Source: Lycorma delicatula (taxonomy: Eukaryota > Arthropoda > Insecta > Hemiptera > Fulgoridae). Taken from it: a stretch of DNA of 64,000 nucleotides. Each line of letters starts with the position of its first letter. Position 1 is the first letter of the stretch. The notes below the pieces were generated by a model that saw nothing but the letters and a program-made list of their open reading frames with translations, was not told the origin of the DNA and ran no database searches. Positions 12,335 through 24,897 of the stretch are shown here, in pieces. The stretch lies in the NCBI RefSeq assembly GCF_047948215.1, contig NC_134460.1, forward strand, positions 129,557,324 through 129,621,323, given 5' to 3'. The translations under genes were made by a program, and so were the position numbers.

Positions 12335-13679
12335 GAACAAAAAGATGAGCGATGATTGTGAAAAATGTTTTCATTAATATGCCTGTTATGTTATGCTATG
12401 TTATATTATGTTGTATGAGGTTGGTAAATGGATAGAAAGAATTTATCGGCATCGAGAAAGAATTAACCGAGCAAGGAGCTCAGCAGCAACAACAAACCGG
12501 GTATAGCATATAATATATAAAAACGTTCGATGAACTTCGTTTCTTTATTTTTATTAATTTCATTCAATTATTCTCGAAACAGCGAGATAAATCACTTTAG
12601 TTTGATTAAGTAAGGGTTTAACTCATTCTATACGGTTTTATATTAAGTGAATCACGCGAGAAAAGAAAAAGTGAGAAAATAAAAGGAGAGTGGTGGTAAT
12701 GAACGGAGAGGGGCGTTTGTTTTCTTCCGATAATTTACGGGATAGGTTTTTAAATTCCTGGGATTCTGTGGAGCGACGATGTTTGAAACAGGGAGACTTC
12801 AGAGGAGGTAAAGGATGAACAGAAATTGCGGTGCGGGGAAACGTTGGAAATCGGCGATAGGAGAGACATCGATGAAGTATGTTTAAAAGGAGAGGGGAGG
12901 GGTGAAAAAGAGAAGATTTGAGGCGTAGAAGAGAAAGGGATAGAAGACAAAAACCGAGAGGAGCAAATATAGTATCGAACTTGCTCATTGTGTTTTAGGG
13001 CGGACCTGATAAACAGAAAAACATAAAGTATTGTTGTATCAAAATGAATAAGTCCTGTCTCTTCTACCCTCCCTCCGATCTTCACCATCCACCAAACAAA
13101 TAACCAACCACTGTTAAAACACACCATGCCGATCCGTACTACACCATCGTAAAACTCGGTTCATATAGAAAGAATTTTATTATTAATTATGAAAACTGAA
13201 AAAGACGAAGGATTTGATAGGGAAGTTAATTAATTATGGGTTGTGTTGTGTGTTGTTGAGGGTGGGATGATAATCCCAGACATTGATTCTTCTCCATTGC
13301 CGCGCGCTTTTTCTTCTTTTCTGTTTGCAGTTTATATTGGCACTCCACCCCCACCCGATCTTACCCCTTATATATAGACCGACCGATCTTCACCCCTACC
13401 TTCTACTGGGGCCAGATAACAGAAATTACCTCCTTCCTTTCATTTTCATTGCCCAAAGGCATTAGAGCTTAGGCTGATTATTCTTTTTCTTTCTTTCCCG
13501 TTCATTTATTAAAATACAGTCAGATCGTGAAATATAAGTAAAACTAATTTATAATACATAAAACCTTGTCTCAATGCTCAAGAAAATTAAAGGAAATATT
13601 ATCCTTATAAGATCCTTTTTCTAATCCCAAGCCAATATAATTTTTAGCGTAACCTAATCTAAACACTCTGACATTATGT
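12334..13679. other. Spacer with purine-rich block and possible splice acceptor
   Basis: From about 12,640 to 13,480 the sequence is GC-richer and strand-asymmetric: G/A-rich to about 12,960, then C/T-rich. A good acceptor-like signal, a long pyrimidine tract ending in CTGTTTGCAG, lies at 13,321-13,330. The frames here (for example 13,283-13,465 plus and two overlapping minus frames around 12.6-13.1 kb) resemble no family. It could be the edge of a host transcript, but there is no matching donor or conserved coding. Confidence 0.25.
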
Positions 13680-13690
13680 GACAAGAGAAA

Positions 13691-13850
13691 CTTGCCCTGA
13701 AGATGGCTGCAAAGCGACTAAAACGTCCTGATGTAATTTTATAAAATCAACAATTTTATATAGTTTTTTGTTTAGTTACGAATAATAAGGAAATATAGCG
13801 TCTCTATATTTCCTTATTATTCTGTTGTTCTGAATAAAAAAAAAAAAAAA
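13691..13850 (+). repeat. 3' end of an unassigned retroelement: hairpin and poly(A)
   Basis: CCTGAAGATGGCTGCAAAGC is followed by GACTAAAACGTCCTGATG, a phrase resembling 3' regions of Penelope-like and other retroelements. A perfect 19-bp hairpin then occupies 13,780-13,798 and 13,804-13,822 with a 5-base loop CGTCT. Fifteen bases later a run of 14 A begins at 13,837. Together they look like a retroelement 3' terminus that lies just upstream of the jockey-like copy. Confidence 0.4.
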
Positions 13851-13859
13851 TCTTTACAA

Positions 13860-15900
13860 ATGCGAAATATCCTATCCACGAGAAGCGAGTGATCTAACTG
13901 GTTCAAAACGGCGTCTCCGACGAAATTGGCAAGGATTCAGGAGGCCAGAAAGCAGAACACTTCTTAATAGGGCTGCGCAAAGGCTGAGGAGGTTGCCGAA
14001 GAATATCAGAGACGAGATATTGAAGGATTATATCGGAAACTTTTCTAATCTGAATAGAAAGGGATGCAACTTATAGAAGGCCACGAAGAGGCAACGACAA
14101 TCCACTACGTCGCTACCTGCGTAATGAATCATGGATGAGGAGTGACAAAGAGAAAGCCGATCTATCTACTTCACACTTAGGCAAAACCTTTCAACCACAC
14201 GATGAAGAGGATCCTAGTGACGAGGATATGACTTCTTATAAAGCCCAATGCCAGTCAGCTTTCCGATTAGCCGATCTCGACAAGGGAGTTACTAAAGTTA
14301 ATTAATCAGAAAAAGCGACAAAAGTAAGCCCCAGGTATTGATTTAGTGACAGAGAAAATGCTTGTTATGTTACCCCTTAAAGCAACACGTACATTAAGGA
14401 TCTCTTTAACGCTATCCTGTGGACATCTTACTTCCCAGCGGAATGGAAAGTATCTCAGGTGGTAATAATCTTAAAATCAAGTAAGCCTGCACACGAGGTT
14501 TCTTCTTACAGGACAATTAGCCTCTTACCGGTCATATCTAAGTTATTTGAAAGGTTGTTACTTTCGAAGGCTTAAGCAAGTTTTGGAGGGTGAGAAGGTA
14601 ATTCCGGATCACAAATTTGGGTTTCAGGTACGGCCACTCCACCATAGAGTCGCCAAGATCAGCAGTCACATTCTGGAGGAAAGAAAATTTAACTCACCGG
14701 CAATCTTAGATATGCAACAGGTCTTTGACAAGGTATGGTTGCTTGCCTTGCTCTATAAATTAAAATCAACCCTACTACCTTGTCTTATGAAATTATCTTG
14801 AGGGCCATTTCTCTCAGGTAAGATGTAATGATGAGTTATCGAAATTCTTCGACATTAGGTCGGGTATCCCTTAGGTCTCTGTGCTGGGTCCTGTGCTATA
14901 TTTAATATTCACTTCGAACTTTTTTTCCAATCCTGGAAGGTTACATCGTTGCCACATTTTGCTGAATATTTTCCGTTAATGAAGATCCTGAACTAGCCTG
15001 TCGGGAGCTGCAAATGGCATTAGACCTTGTCTGCGGAGCAGAAAAAATGATGGGAGGACGTCTCACACTTGCTATAAGAAGAGGACACTGTCCCATTGCG
15101 AACATGTATGGTGTCTTGATCCCACAAACAGAGAGTGTGTGCGGTACTTACTTAGTTCGTCGTTTGATTTGGAAGTGTCATGTGAGGATAAAAAGAAAAC
15201 AACTGAACGCGAAGTATAGGGAACTGCATTCGCTTCTGCGGAAAATCTCACATTTTGCATTGTCCAATAAAGTTCTGATTTACAATCTGGACTTATGGTG
15301 GAGAGTAGTGGGGGAGAGAAAGTAATAGTAATGTAGATATCATACAACGCTACCAAAACACGATAACCAGAATAACTGAAGAGGCGCCATAGTACATACG
15401 GTATGATGAAATTCTCCAATATCTGGAGCTTCCAACGGTTCATGAGGTTGAGAGATAGCACAGTGCTAAATACTAACAACGTTAAGAAAATCACGTCAAC
15501 CACTTAGCGATCAATCTGTTTGATAACAGTGGGGATGTCCGAAGGTTGAAATGTCTCCATGTGCTTGACATATGGGCTACTGAATGGCAATATGCAGTTA
15601 CTATCGCCAAATATGGCGATGTTATATAATGTTTACTTCTGATTGTCACTTAATTATTATTTCTTTTTTTTTTATTAACTATTTATTTTTTTACTGGTTT
15701 TTTATTTGTTAATTGCTTGTTTTTATGGACTATGAAATGTTGGCAGATATTATTTTTTCAACTAATGAACTTTAAGATTAGTGATTATTGCTTACTGATA
15801 ACTATTATTATGGATTGACTTGTAGGAGTTCCTTAAGAACCCCGTGTCACGTCCTTATTATCAAACGATTTACTTATGGTTCTACTTAAGAAGCTGTTCG
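13860..15900 (+). mobile_element. Jockey-like LINE, linker to 3' end, degenerate
   Basis: The longest of three jockey-like copies. On the plus strand, broken by many stops and shifts, it encodes the endonuclease-RT linker (KRRLRRNWQ near 13,908, LLNRAAQRLRRL near 13,960) and RT block 0 (LPVISKLFERLLLS near 14,527). Then come KVIPDHKFGF (about 14,598) and LDMQQVFDKV, the domain A region with AFDKV changed to VFDKV (about 14,707). An RCNDELSKFF.IRSGIP block B follows near 14,825-14,870, then VLGPVLYLIFTS. The catalytic FADD box is destroyed: at about 14,960 TTTTGCTGA runs straight into ATATTTTCCGTTAATG, with the aspartates deleted. The C-terminal part (QLNAKYRELHSLLRKIS, IQRYQN, EILQYLELPTVHE, HVNHLAINLFDNS) follows to about 15,535, then a probable 3' UTR. 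The start is approximate. Confidence 0.8.
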
Positions 15901-18608
15901 TAAATATATATTAGTTGTGGAACAAAAAACAAATGCAAAATAAATTCTCCCTCTCGATATTTTAATCAATCATTAAAAAAATTAAAGATTTTATTCACTA
16001 TTATACTAATTTCATATGAAAACAGTATTTAAATTAAATTTCAAGGTTAACGAAACGTAACAGTTTCATTCGAATAAAAAGAACAACTTAAATAAAATAT
16101 CGACTTTTTTAAACTTGCTTATATAACCCATAATAAAAAAGTTGTTAAAAAAGATAAATAACACGAACGAATTAATTTATTTATTGTAATTCATAATGTT
16201 ATACAAAGTTATGTATTTTTTTAAATTAAATAATTATTTTTAATTTTTTAAAAGGTTATTTTATTCAGTGATGTTTAAATTCTCATATTTCATAAAAGAA
16301 GAAAATTATTTTTAAAAGTATTTGATGGATTGCAATACATGCTAAAGATGGTGAATATAAAATACAGAAAGAATTGTACGAGGCAGTGAATATATTCGTG
16401 TGTATATATATATATATATACAAGTAAATTGCCTAATTACAACACCAACATAATTAATGCCACTTCTGGTTGAACTTAATGGTTTAAAGTTATGACTTAC
16501 CTTAGAAAGAGAGAAGAACAGAATGATAGATTAAGAGATATTTATGTTCAGAATTTAAAAGGAAACTTTGTTGTTTAATAAAGTATTTTACTTGTCAAGA
16601 TTCTGCTGAAGCAGAGTAAGAAGGTTTGCACAGGTAAAAACGACTACCCTGTCAGTTATCATCAGAAATTTAACATTTTTTTATCAAAATTGCTATTATA
16701 AACTATGGTTTTATGTTAGCCAAAACAATAATTAATTAATAAAAAATGAAAACAAATATTTTCAGGTGGTTTAACTGGATTTGAATTATTTAATTAACAG
16801 TAAAACTCAAAAGTCGTTATAAATTTTATTATATTTTCAAGGTTAATTTATTCATAATATTTATTTTTCCACTTGTAAAGTATATCAATTTAATTCAGAT
16901 AAAAATAATTCCAGTACAATTATTAATATATTTTTTGTCTTGATTTTTTTTTTACAAAATTATATTTTTAATCTTTCCTTCCCAGAATTAGATCTTTTAG
17001 GAGTTTAGTATTAAAATTAAATATTATATACATTGTTCTTAATGTTTACTATATACATTTTCTACTTCTGTTATTGTAAAAAAAATTCTTTACAGTAATT
17101 TTATTTCTTAAATACACTAAATTCTTTTAATTGTTTTTCTTAATATTCGATAACCAACCCTTACTTTATTATAGGATAAATCCATTAAAGTTACACAATT
17201 AATTTGAAAAAAAATCCAAACTACAGTTTCAGAAATGAATTTATCCCTAATACATTACAAATTTCTCGTAAAATTATCAGTTAGTTTGTAAGTACAAATC
17301 AGAAAAAATAATAATAAATATTGGTTTCAATAATGTTAAAAATTAAAACACTGATGAGCATAAAATGAAATGTTTTCAGTCGATCCAATACTGCAATCGA
17401 TGTGTACAAAAGTATAATAGGTATGATCTGTACATATGTGCTAACTCTTGTTCTGATATCTATGCTAATTAAAATTTTTTTATAAAGCAAATACGAGTAT
17501 ATACATATATATTTATCATTAGTAACAATAGAAGGTAACGGGAGATAATCAACTTACAAATTATAAAAATATCACTTTTTTAATTTAAAAAAAATGTAGA
17601 TTAACTTTTATAATTTTTAAAATAAGAATAAATAAAAGTGTTTTATTTTTTACTTTATCTAGCCAAACATAAATAAAAGTCGAAAAATAACAAAAAAATA
17701 AAAATTTCTTATTTTATTTTTTTTTCTATTCTTCCGAAATTCAAATATTCTATATTGCTCACCAAGTATTTTACAATGAATGTTTTTACCTCTAATGTCG
17801 TGACGGGGGCAATTTGTCGAACTGGACGATAACGCTCACTCGTTTTAAATTGCGTTTTCCTATTCGAACTCCTTGAAATAATCACTTCCGCTCAAACATA
17901 AAATCTTTTAGGGGTAGGAATGAGTGAGCAAGGAGAAGAGTGGAGAGATAAAGCTGTTTCAGTTGTAACTAACTTGTATTATAACCTTTTACTATTATTA
18001 TTATTATTTGGTTTTATTACCACTATTAGTGTACTATGTATTACTAGCTATTTCTTTAACTGCTCCCTAATACTTTCTTTATATTCAATATTCTTTTTTT
18101 ATTATAATGATCCAAATTCATTCTGGTTTTCTTTTACTATTTATTTCTATCATCGATTAAAAACGTGGATAAAATAAATTTATTTACAAAATAATTCAAC
18201 ATTTTTATATACACTAAAGAATATCGTAATAAAACAGTATTAAAAATGTTCAAATCTTAATAAATATTTTTCCAACTTTGGATGCATAAAATAATCAAGT
18301 CTGTATGTTGAATAATTTAGTGGTATACATATAAATTTTTTTCTCGAATCCATTTTAGTTAATTCTGCTAATAATCCCACTGATTGTTTTATTTTCAGAT
18401 TACATAGACTTTATCTAAAAAGCAAATAAAAAACATAATATTAAAGGGATTTGTAAAATAATTCCTTACTTAAATTATTATTATTATTTTGTTTTTTTAT
18501 AATTATTCAGACACTTTTACCAGCACAAAAAATATTCAATCTATAAATACTCTACTATATAAATATTATTTTCAACTAAAATATATAATAAATTACAAAT
18601 ATTAATTA
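15901..18608. other. AT-rich spacer, nothing recognised
   Basis: AT-rich, with a short (TA)n array at 16,403-16,420. An ATG frame at 17,920-18,177 starts hydrophilic and becomes a low-complexity hydrophobic string from AT-rich DNA; I do not consider it a gene. Confidence 0.4.
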
Positions 18609-18611
18609 TTA

Positions 18612-19215
18612 TTTCCTTGTATGAAGTAATGAAAGTAATGTGATTGCGAAAAATTTCGGTTTTCAGATTTCAACGGAAATATCCATTTTGACCATTTCTG
18701 AATCCATTTTGACTAGTTCCGGCGTGACGTCTGTACGTACGTATTTATCTCGCCTAACTCAAAAACGATAAGTCGCAGAAAGTTGAAATTTTGGATTTAG
18801 TATTGTTGTAACATTTAGTTGTGCAATCGACCGTCCTCCCCTTTTGATTGCAATCGAACCAAAAGTGTCCAAAAAAGCCCAAAATCCAAAAAGATTTGGA
18901 ATTTTGACTTTTTCTTGACTGCAGTAATAAACCCTCATTGAGAACTTTGCAACGATATATCATAAATGGTACTTATTTTTATTGGTTCCAGAGTTATAGC
19001 CAAATAGAATTTTAATTAATGAAATATTTGTATCTTACAAGGATTTGTATAGTCTGAATCGGTTCGATTCAGACTTCATCTCATTCTTATTTAACTTTTT
19101 TTTAAATTTAAATATATTGATTTATTAATAATTATTAATCTCTGATGGTAAATCAATGTGTATATGTAATTTAATAGACGTACAAGGAAGTTATATGGTG
19201 TCCACATCAGATTTT
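18612..19215 (+). mobile_element. Non-autonomous element, CTTCCTTGTACG family, copy A
   Basis: A repeat of about 0.6 kb related along its length to copies at 35.6 kb and 49.0 kb. Its left end reads TTTCCTTGTATG and its right inverted end CGTACAAGGAAG (19,179-19,190). TTA lies on both sides (18,609-18,611 and 19,191-19,193). Diagnostic internal blocks are ACGGAAATATCCATTTTGAC, CTGTACGTACGTATTTATCT, AGTTGTGCAATCGACC, TGATTGCAATCGAACC and TTCCAGAGTTATAGCC. A 3-bp TTA duplication with short TIRs would fit a PIF/Harbinger-type MITE. However, similarity between copies continues about 25 bases past the right TIR (GGTGTCCACATCAGATTTT), so the true boundary is unsettled. There is no coding capacity. 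Confidence 0.65.
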
Positions 19216-19647
19216 ATTTAGCAAGGGCGTAAAGGTTTAGTCTTACGACTATATTTGTTGGGAGAAAATATTAAAAATGTATAATAAAGAAAATATTGAT
19301 AAATTCAAGTATTAAATATAAGGAAACAACAAGACGTATAAATAATGGTGAAAACTGTTCGTAAGATGATAAAGAATTGAATGAGAAAAGAAAGCATTAA
19401 AATAAGATAAACATACTTAGAAGATTTAAAATGAATTCAAAATTATACTATTCATTTCTTGTTTTGTCTTCATTGTAATGTTTTATTACACGAATGTAAA
19501 ACTTTGGCATTACTAAAAGACAGAAGTATTCAAAAAATGAGAAAAATATTTCAGTAAAGAATGATGAATTAATATTGAAAACGGTAAAAAAGAAACTTAA
19601 ATGAAACTGGATAGAAAGTGTCAGAAATGATTGTACTGTTATGTATA

Positions 19648-19791
19648 CAGAGTGTATCACGAAGTTTTCCCGGGACATTCATAACCTTTCCACTCGTGAA
19701 AATCATGGAAAACGTTCATATAAATGTATGTCCTAAAATGCTTCGTTTGCGAGTAACGGCTAGTGAAATATTCTGCACAGGTTTCAGCTAC
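19648..19791. repeat. Left TIR of Tc1/mariner-like copy 2
   Basis: Begins CAGAGTGTATCACGAAG and ends TTTCAGCTAC; complementary to 21,112-21,253. Confidence 0.8.
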
Positions 19792-19794
19792 CTC

Positions 19795-20475
19795 GGTGGT
19801 AATATGAACGGTCCAAACAGCTGATTATGAAGAAGGACGCACCATACATTGACGCTAAATCGGTGTTGAAAATTGCCTACACCGTTTCATGAGTATTTAT
19901 TTCTATCCATGTATGTTCATTACCTAAGTTTTCTTGACACCATTTCGAGTGAAATTTTCCTCGTCGATAAACAAAACATACTTGTAGAGTTTCGTTTTGT
20001 ATTCCATGAGTTGCAGAACTCCAAGCAAAGCGGACCGTCTGCTAAAATGTTGAACTAGCTGTTTATGACAAGGATAAAACCTTTTTTGTTTAAAAAAAGT
20101 CAAACCATCTAATGCAAGACTGCGATCCGCTTAGAAAGACATCGTGTACTGAGACTTGGACTGCGCTGAATTGCATCGATAATAATTTCGTCAATAACAG
20201 CGTCGTATTGGACGATCGTTCGTAGCTGGTGCTAATATTAGGTACTGAAACTACTTCCCGAAGATTGTTAAAAAGTTGCACTAACTGTTTTGGAACTTAA
20301 AATCATGCGGTTTGGAAAAGGAATTTCATATTCTATTGCAGAAGCTTTAGCAATAGCATTCACACACCCAATATTAATACCGTATCATCTTATTAATCTG
20401 TTGCAAATAAGTACGGATTACTTCAATGGCAAACCAATCACGTTCAAACCAAAATTTACAGAATACCTTCGCTAA
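19795..20475 (-). pseudogene. Transposase fragment, IS630/Tc1-mariner superfamily
   Basis: Minus-strand remnant of a DDE transposase, frameshifted several times and read in pieces. In order: an N-terminal helix-turn-helix portion ending in an FPNRMILSSKTVSATF-like string, then NNLREVVSVPN and an IDEIIIDAIQRSPSLSTR stretch (second HTH region), then FIDEENFTRNGV and QHRFSVNVWC, FGPFILPPR. The Asp of FIDEEN (codon 19,963-19,965) is the first catalytic residue and is still present. The protein stops at the PPR motif, where the sequence runs into the TIR, so the second and third catalytic residues are gone. The same transposase type, with different damage, is at 32,636-33,537. Family naming comes from recognising the motif order. 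Confidence 0.7.
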
Positions 20476-21024
20476 CAATAGCACAGTTCACAGAACCCAA
20501 TATAATTAATGTACCTTATAATATGATTTAAACACAATACAGTATTGCGCAGTGTTGTTTTATTCCCATCTTTGAAATAACAATTTTTCAAAATTTTATT
20601 ATATTTCTGTCATTAATAAAAAAATTATTTCTAATTTTTTTAAAAAAATTGTTGTGTAATTTCCAGTTTTGTTTTAATTTTTTAACACCAATTTTTAACA
20701 GTAAATTTTGTTTTTACAAATTATTCACATGACCCAAAAAACAATTTTATTTTTGTTTACATTAAAAAAGGACTTTTCTGACTGATGTAGTAATGTACTG
20801 TTTCTAAATATTATTAAATAGTTTTATATTTTCTTTGATTTATTCAACTTATTATTTTATACCACTTTCTACAGAGTTAATTTCTCTACAAGTTTTGTTT
20901 AAAGTTTTTTTGGGTTATCACCCATTTAACAAAGTTATTGTACGTAAAAAACAGGATTTTTACCCCAATTTATTGGTTTTCATCCCAGATTTCTAAAAAC
21001 TACTTCAGGTACGGTTTTGGATCA

Positions 21025-21054
21025 ATTTTATCCAATCTGAAGATTGGATAAAAT
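21025..21054. repeat. Perfect hairpin in right arm
   Basis: ATTTTATCCAATCT (21,025-21,038) and its exact complement (21,041-21,054), 2-base loop. Confidence 0.8.
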
Positions 21055-21111
21055 CACTAATTTTTTTCCTTTATTAACGTCCTAAAAATTTTAGTACATC
21101 ATTTCACCTGC

Positions 21112-21253
21112 GTAGCTGAAGTCCGAGCGAAATCTTTCAACAGCCGTAACTCGCAAACGAAGCATTTTAGAAAATACGTTTATATGTTTTTTTCATAATT
21201 TTCACGATCGAGTAGGTTATTAAAAAACCGAGAAAACTTCGTGATACATTCGG
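21112..21253. repeat. Right TIR of Tc1/mariner-like copy 2
   Basis: Complementary to 19,648-19,791; its inner border is GTAGCTGAA. Confidence 0.8.
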
Positions 21254-23055
21254 TATATGAGATAAAAGTACGTTACCTGAAAAAAAAAAAACAAAACAAC
21301 AACATATACATCGATAGATAATGTGAATAAAAGAAGTCGTGATTTTGGTAGGTTAAGGTCAAAGTAGAGGAATATATATATTATAATAATTTGGGACAGA
21401 ATTAACAATACAATAAAACAATTTTTTTAAGCAACCAAGAAGATTCTAGTAAGTTTTAGTAAAATTTAAATGGAAAATATTAGTAAAATAATATTTTTTA
21501 CACAGAAATAAATCCTGGACCACTGTATCAAGCGAAAATAGAGGGAATTTTTAGATATGTTTTGATATAAATAAAACAGGAGAAGAAGGAAATAAGGAGA
21601 ATTCAAAAAATCAATGTAAATCAAGTTTAAGTACTTCCAAATGAGGAACCATAATTAATTACTAGTATTAAAAATTATGGAATTTAAAAAAAAATTATAT
21701 GTAAAATTCCATTCGCTTGATTTCGCATTATTTTTACTCAAAATCTTGATAAATATAATTTTTTTTTAATTTATTACCGAAGTTCTCTACAAACACTTAC
21801 GGTTGTCTATAACATTTTTACAGTTGTCAGTATACATTTTTACAACAAAAATAAGAATATGGATCGAATAAAATTGGTCGCAAAACTTCTTAAATCTCTT
21901 TTTGGGCTCTGTCTTCTTTCAGAAAATTCTAACAGTAATCTTTTATTTATAATTTAGCAATTAATCTCGTCTATCAACTAACAGAAGCAAAGTTATTTTA
22001 TGCTTAGTTCTAAGACAATGGACCTGACAGGAAAAAAATATTTATGCATGTCGATTAAAAATTAGAGTATCTCGAAGACGTATGCTTTATTTCATCACCG
22101 AATTTGAATGAATTTACTGTATATATTCTATAGGGTCAGCACAAAATAAAGGATGTAGCAACTGATCAAGCAAATATTTGAACAAATGAGTCCTAAAATA
22201 TCTTCAACTGATATAAATCGAAACAAATAGAATTGTATCCAAAACTAATAATAGAAGAAGTAGATTATTGAATGATTTTTTTTTACGTTACCTACTCAGC
22301 TACGGAGGCCGTCATTTGCAATAAATTCTTGTTAATTGAAAAATGTAAAAATATTAATGTAAAAAAGTGCACAGTGATTTTTTGAACGTTCTGTATAACA
22401 TTATGGACAATTTCCAGAAGAAGAAAAATAACAATGAAGTGATAAATCGTTTAATTTACATCCCATAATTTAGAAAGAAAATTCTATTACAGGGTTTTTT
22501 TTTTTTTAATTCAGAATCTATGCATTTTCTTGCTCTTTCCTAAATGTATTAAAATTCTCATCTCGTATTTATTTGGTCTTTTTCGTTTTTTAAAAATATT
22601 TTTTAAGGTATTTATTAAAACTTAAATAGTATTTATAAATTATTCTAGGAAAGTAGAAATTTATTAAAAAATATATTTTTTAAATCAGCCAACAATAAAA
22701 AAAAAAAATCGTAAATATTAAATAAATGAATAGACATACAGGTTAAATTATGTGAAACGTCAAAGTCTTGTCGTGTCCAAGTTGAATTAGCCGTAAAACT
22801 TGCGCGCGGGAATGGAGACAGGGGATTCGTACGGAACGATATGAAATAGAATGGAGTGGATGGATAGCGAGGGCCACGCAAGAGGCTTCTTAGCATTTTT
22901 ATCTGTTTGCTCGAGTGAAGTGTATATTTATAACAAGAATATAATCAATGCAAAGGTAATTTGAGATGTCCGGTTGGCACACGCCACGCAACTACTGTGG
23001 GAGACACGCCACACTCATCCAAACCCAAGTCTTCTACTTACATATATATATTGGT

Positions 23056-23099
23056 TATATATATATATATATATATATCTACATACATATATATATATA
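23056..23099. repeat. (AT)n microsatellite, two blocks
   Basis: AT arrays at 23,056-23,078 and 23,086-23,099 separated by CTACATAC. Confidence 0.85.
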
Positions 23100-23620
23100 A
23101 AACCAAATGAGTCCGATTGATTTCTCAGCTATATAATAAAACTACTTCTACGTGGTCAGATACTAACTTTTTACGCACACGCAAACTAAAATTAACCTTG
23201 TAAATAAAAAAAAAATCAATAGTTTTAAATACTTATGAATTATTTATTAAGTTATAGATTGTCCAATCAAAAATAAATGTAAAGGTAAAATCTAAGGAAT
23301 CGTAGGAACTTAATTTAAAGAAAAGTATCTAAAGCCAATCCGCTGATTTCTATAGCTTAAAAAGTAGTGGTAGCTCGAAAATATTGGAGCAGCACGTTTT
23401 TACACAAGTGAAAATATTGTAAAAATTTTAATTCGTTGAAAGAAAAAAAATTTTTTTTATAATTCTAGTAATAAAATTAATTATAAATAAAACAAAAATA
23501 TAAAACGATTTTGTCAAGTTTATAGAATTTTTTTAAAAATAAAATTATTTTGTTAATATACACTGCAAATTTTAAATAGCAGTAATAAACTATTATAGCT
23601 GATCCAATAATACTACAAAA

Positions 23621-23624
23621 ATTT

Positions 23625-23686
<62 letters not shown>
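23621..23686. repeat. (AT)n microsatellite
   Basis: About 65 bases of AT repeat with one AA interruption near the left end. Confidence 0.9.
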
Positions 23687-23688
<2 letters not shown>

Positions 23689-24035
23689 AGCGGTGCTAAT
23701 CTGCGTAAAATCAAAACTTAAACTCAAGTTGAATAGATGACTCTTCGGTTGTCGGTATTCAAAGAACAGAAGAAGCAGAAAGAAGTAAAACATTTTTGTT
23801 ATTCTTTTTTTAAACATTATATTAAAACAGCAATTTGGCGCTACCTGTGACTGGAACAGAATTGCTTGCTATAATACTATAAATATTAAAATCAATTTGC
23901 GTGGCCAGTGGTTTTTGCAAGAGTGTTGTAATATGGTTGGTGGTTAAGGTAAGAAATAACAAACCAGCATTAGCTATCCGTTATTAATGGTTCCAGATAA
24001 ATAGATAGTAAAGAAGATCGGTGGCCGTCGTTCAT

Positions 24036-24038
<3 letters not shown>

Positions 24039-24094
<56 letters not shown>
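24039..24094. repeat. (AT)n microsatellite
   Basis: About 28 AT units. Confidence 0.9.
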
Positions 24095-24097
<3 letters not shown>

Positions 24098-24348
24098 TAG
24101 TTATATATAATACTAATAGTTAATCTGACTAGTAAAACTACAAAACATCTGCTAGTTCAAAAACCGACCAATCATCCACACTTATTTTTTAATGTTATTA
24201 AAAAGTAAAACATCTAATTCTACTTGAAATTATCAAAGAACTAAAATGATTTGTTTAATTGATTTAATGTTTTTTTATTTAAAATGTTTAATAATAGAGT
24301 AATGACATAATTGAATAAAAATGAAAACTATTTAAGATATATTATTAA

Positions 24349-24351
<3 letters not shown>

Positions 24352-24384
<33 letters not shown>
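24352..24384. repeat. (AT)n microsatellite
   Basis: About 16 AT units. Confidence 0.9.
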
Positions 24385-24386
<2 letters not shown>

Positions 24387-24897
24387 TACATATTAAACCA
24401 AAGAATAGATATAACTCGCTCTTAAAATATGACATAACCCTTCCAAAGTATAATAAGCATCTCATATCAGGCTTACTAAGGCAAATGATATACATACAAA
24501 CGTATGTACACTTTTTTTTTGTAATTTACTTTTTTTTTACTCTATATATTGTAAGATATTAATTAAAATTTTTAAAGATACAATTAAGATACAATTAATC
24601 TAAATAAAATTAAATTTCTTACGAAAATTAAATTTAAAACTGGCTTTAATAAAGAAAAAATAAACTAAAAGATTAGTAAATAATGTTACAAATCAATATA
24701 TATTAATAATGATCCCTGAACTGTTCCGAGATTTATTTATTCTTACAGGTATATGTTCTAATAAAATTGCATCTTCCTCTTAGATGTATTAGAATTTTTT
24801 GTATTAGCATACAAAATTGTATTTGTATTCGCATACAATTTAATTTGTATTAGCATACAATTAGAATTTTTTGTATTGGCATTTGTAATTGTATTAG

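Larger units (their letters stand above)
19648..21253. mobile_element. Tc1/mariner-like element, long TIRs, internally deleted (copy 2)
   Basis: A 1.6-kb DNA transposon bounded by TA on each side (19,646-19,647 and 21,254-21,255). The left TIR (19,648-19,791) and right TIR (21,112-21,253) are about 143 bp and clearly complementary: GTATCACGAAGTTTTC, ATGCTTCGTTTGCGAGT and TTCAGCTAC recur inverted. Right-arm sequence similar to the arm of the 31.8-kb element extends inward to about 20,919, while the left arm stops early. The transposase remnant on the minus strand runs directly into the left TIR. The C-terminal half of the gene and the inner left arm were therefore removed by one deletion. A perfect 14-bp hairpin sits at 21,025-21,054 inside the right arm. 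Confidence 0.8.
21256..24897. other. AT-rich spacer with several (AT)n arrays
   Basis: No gene recognised. A GC-richer patch at about 22,790-22,910 contains a minus-strand ATG frame (22,645-22,896) unlike any family I know. Four sizeable AT arrays are listed separately. Confidence 0.4.

Noticed and set aside
12638..13127. Two overlapping minus frames of 116 and 125 codons
   Set aside because: Pyrimidine-rich translation (Ser, Leu, Pro, Phe) in two frames at once points to composition bias and not selection.
17920..18177. ATG frame of 85 codons, hydrophobic
   Set aside because: Only the first 20 residues look non-random; the rest is Leu/Phe/Tyr-rich translation of AT-rich DNA, with no homology I recognise and no promoter or splice context.
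18609..19193. Firm assignment of copies A and C to PIF/Harbinger from TTA flanks
   Set aside because: Shared sequence beyond the right TIR means the TTA may lie inside the repeat; kept only as a hypothesis.
22645..22896. Minus-strand ATG frame of 83 codons
   Set aside because: Its first part lies in a GC-richer patch but matches no family, and it ends in low-complexity hydrophobic AT-driven sequence.
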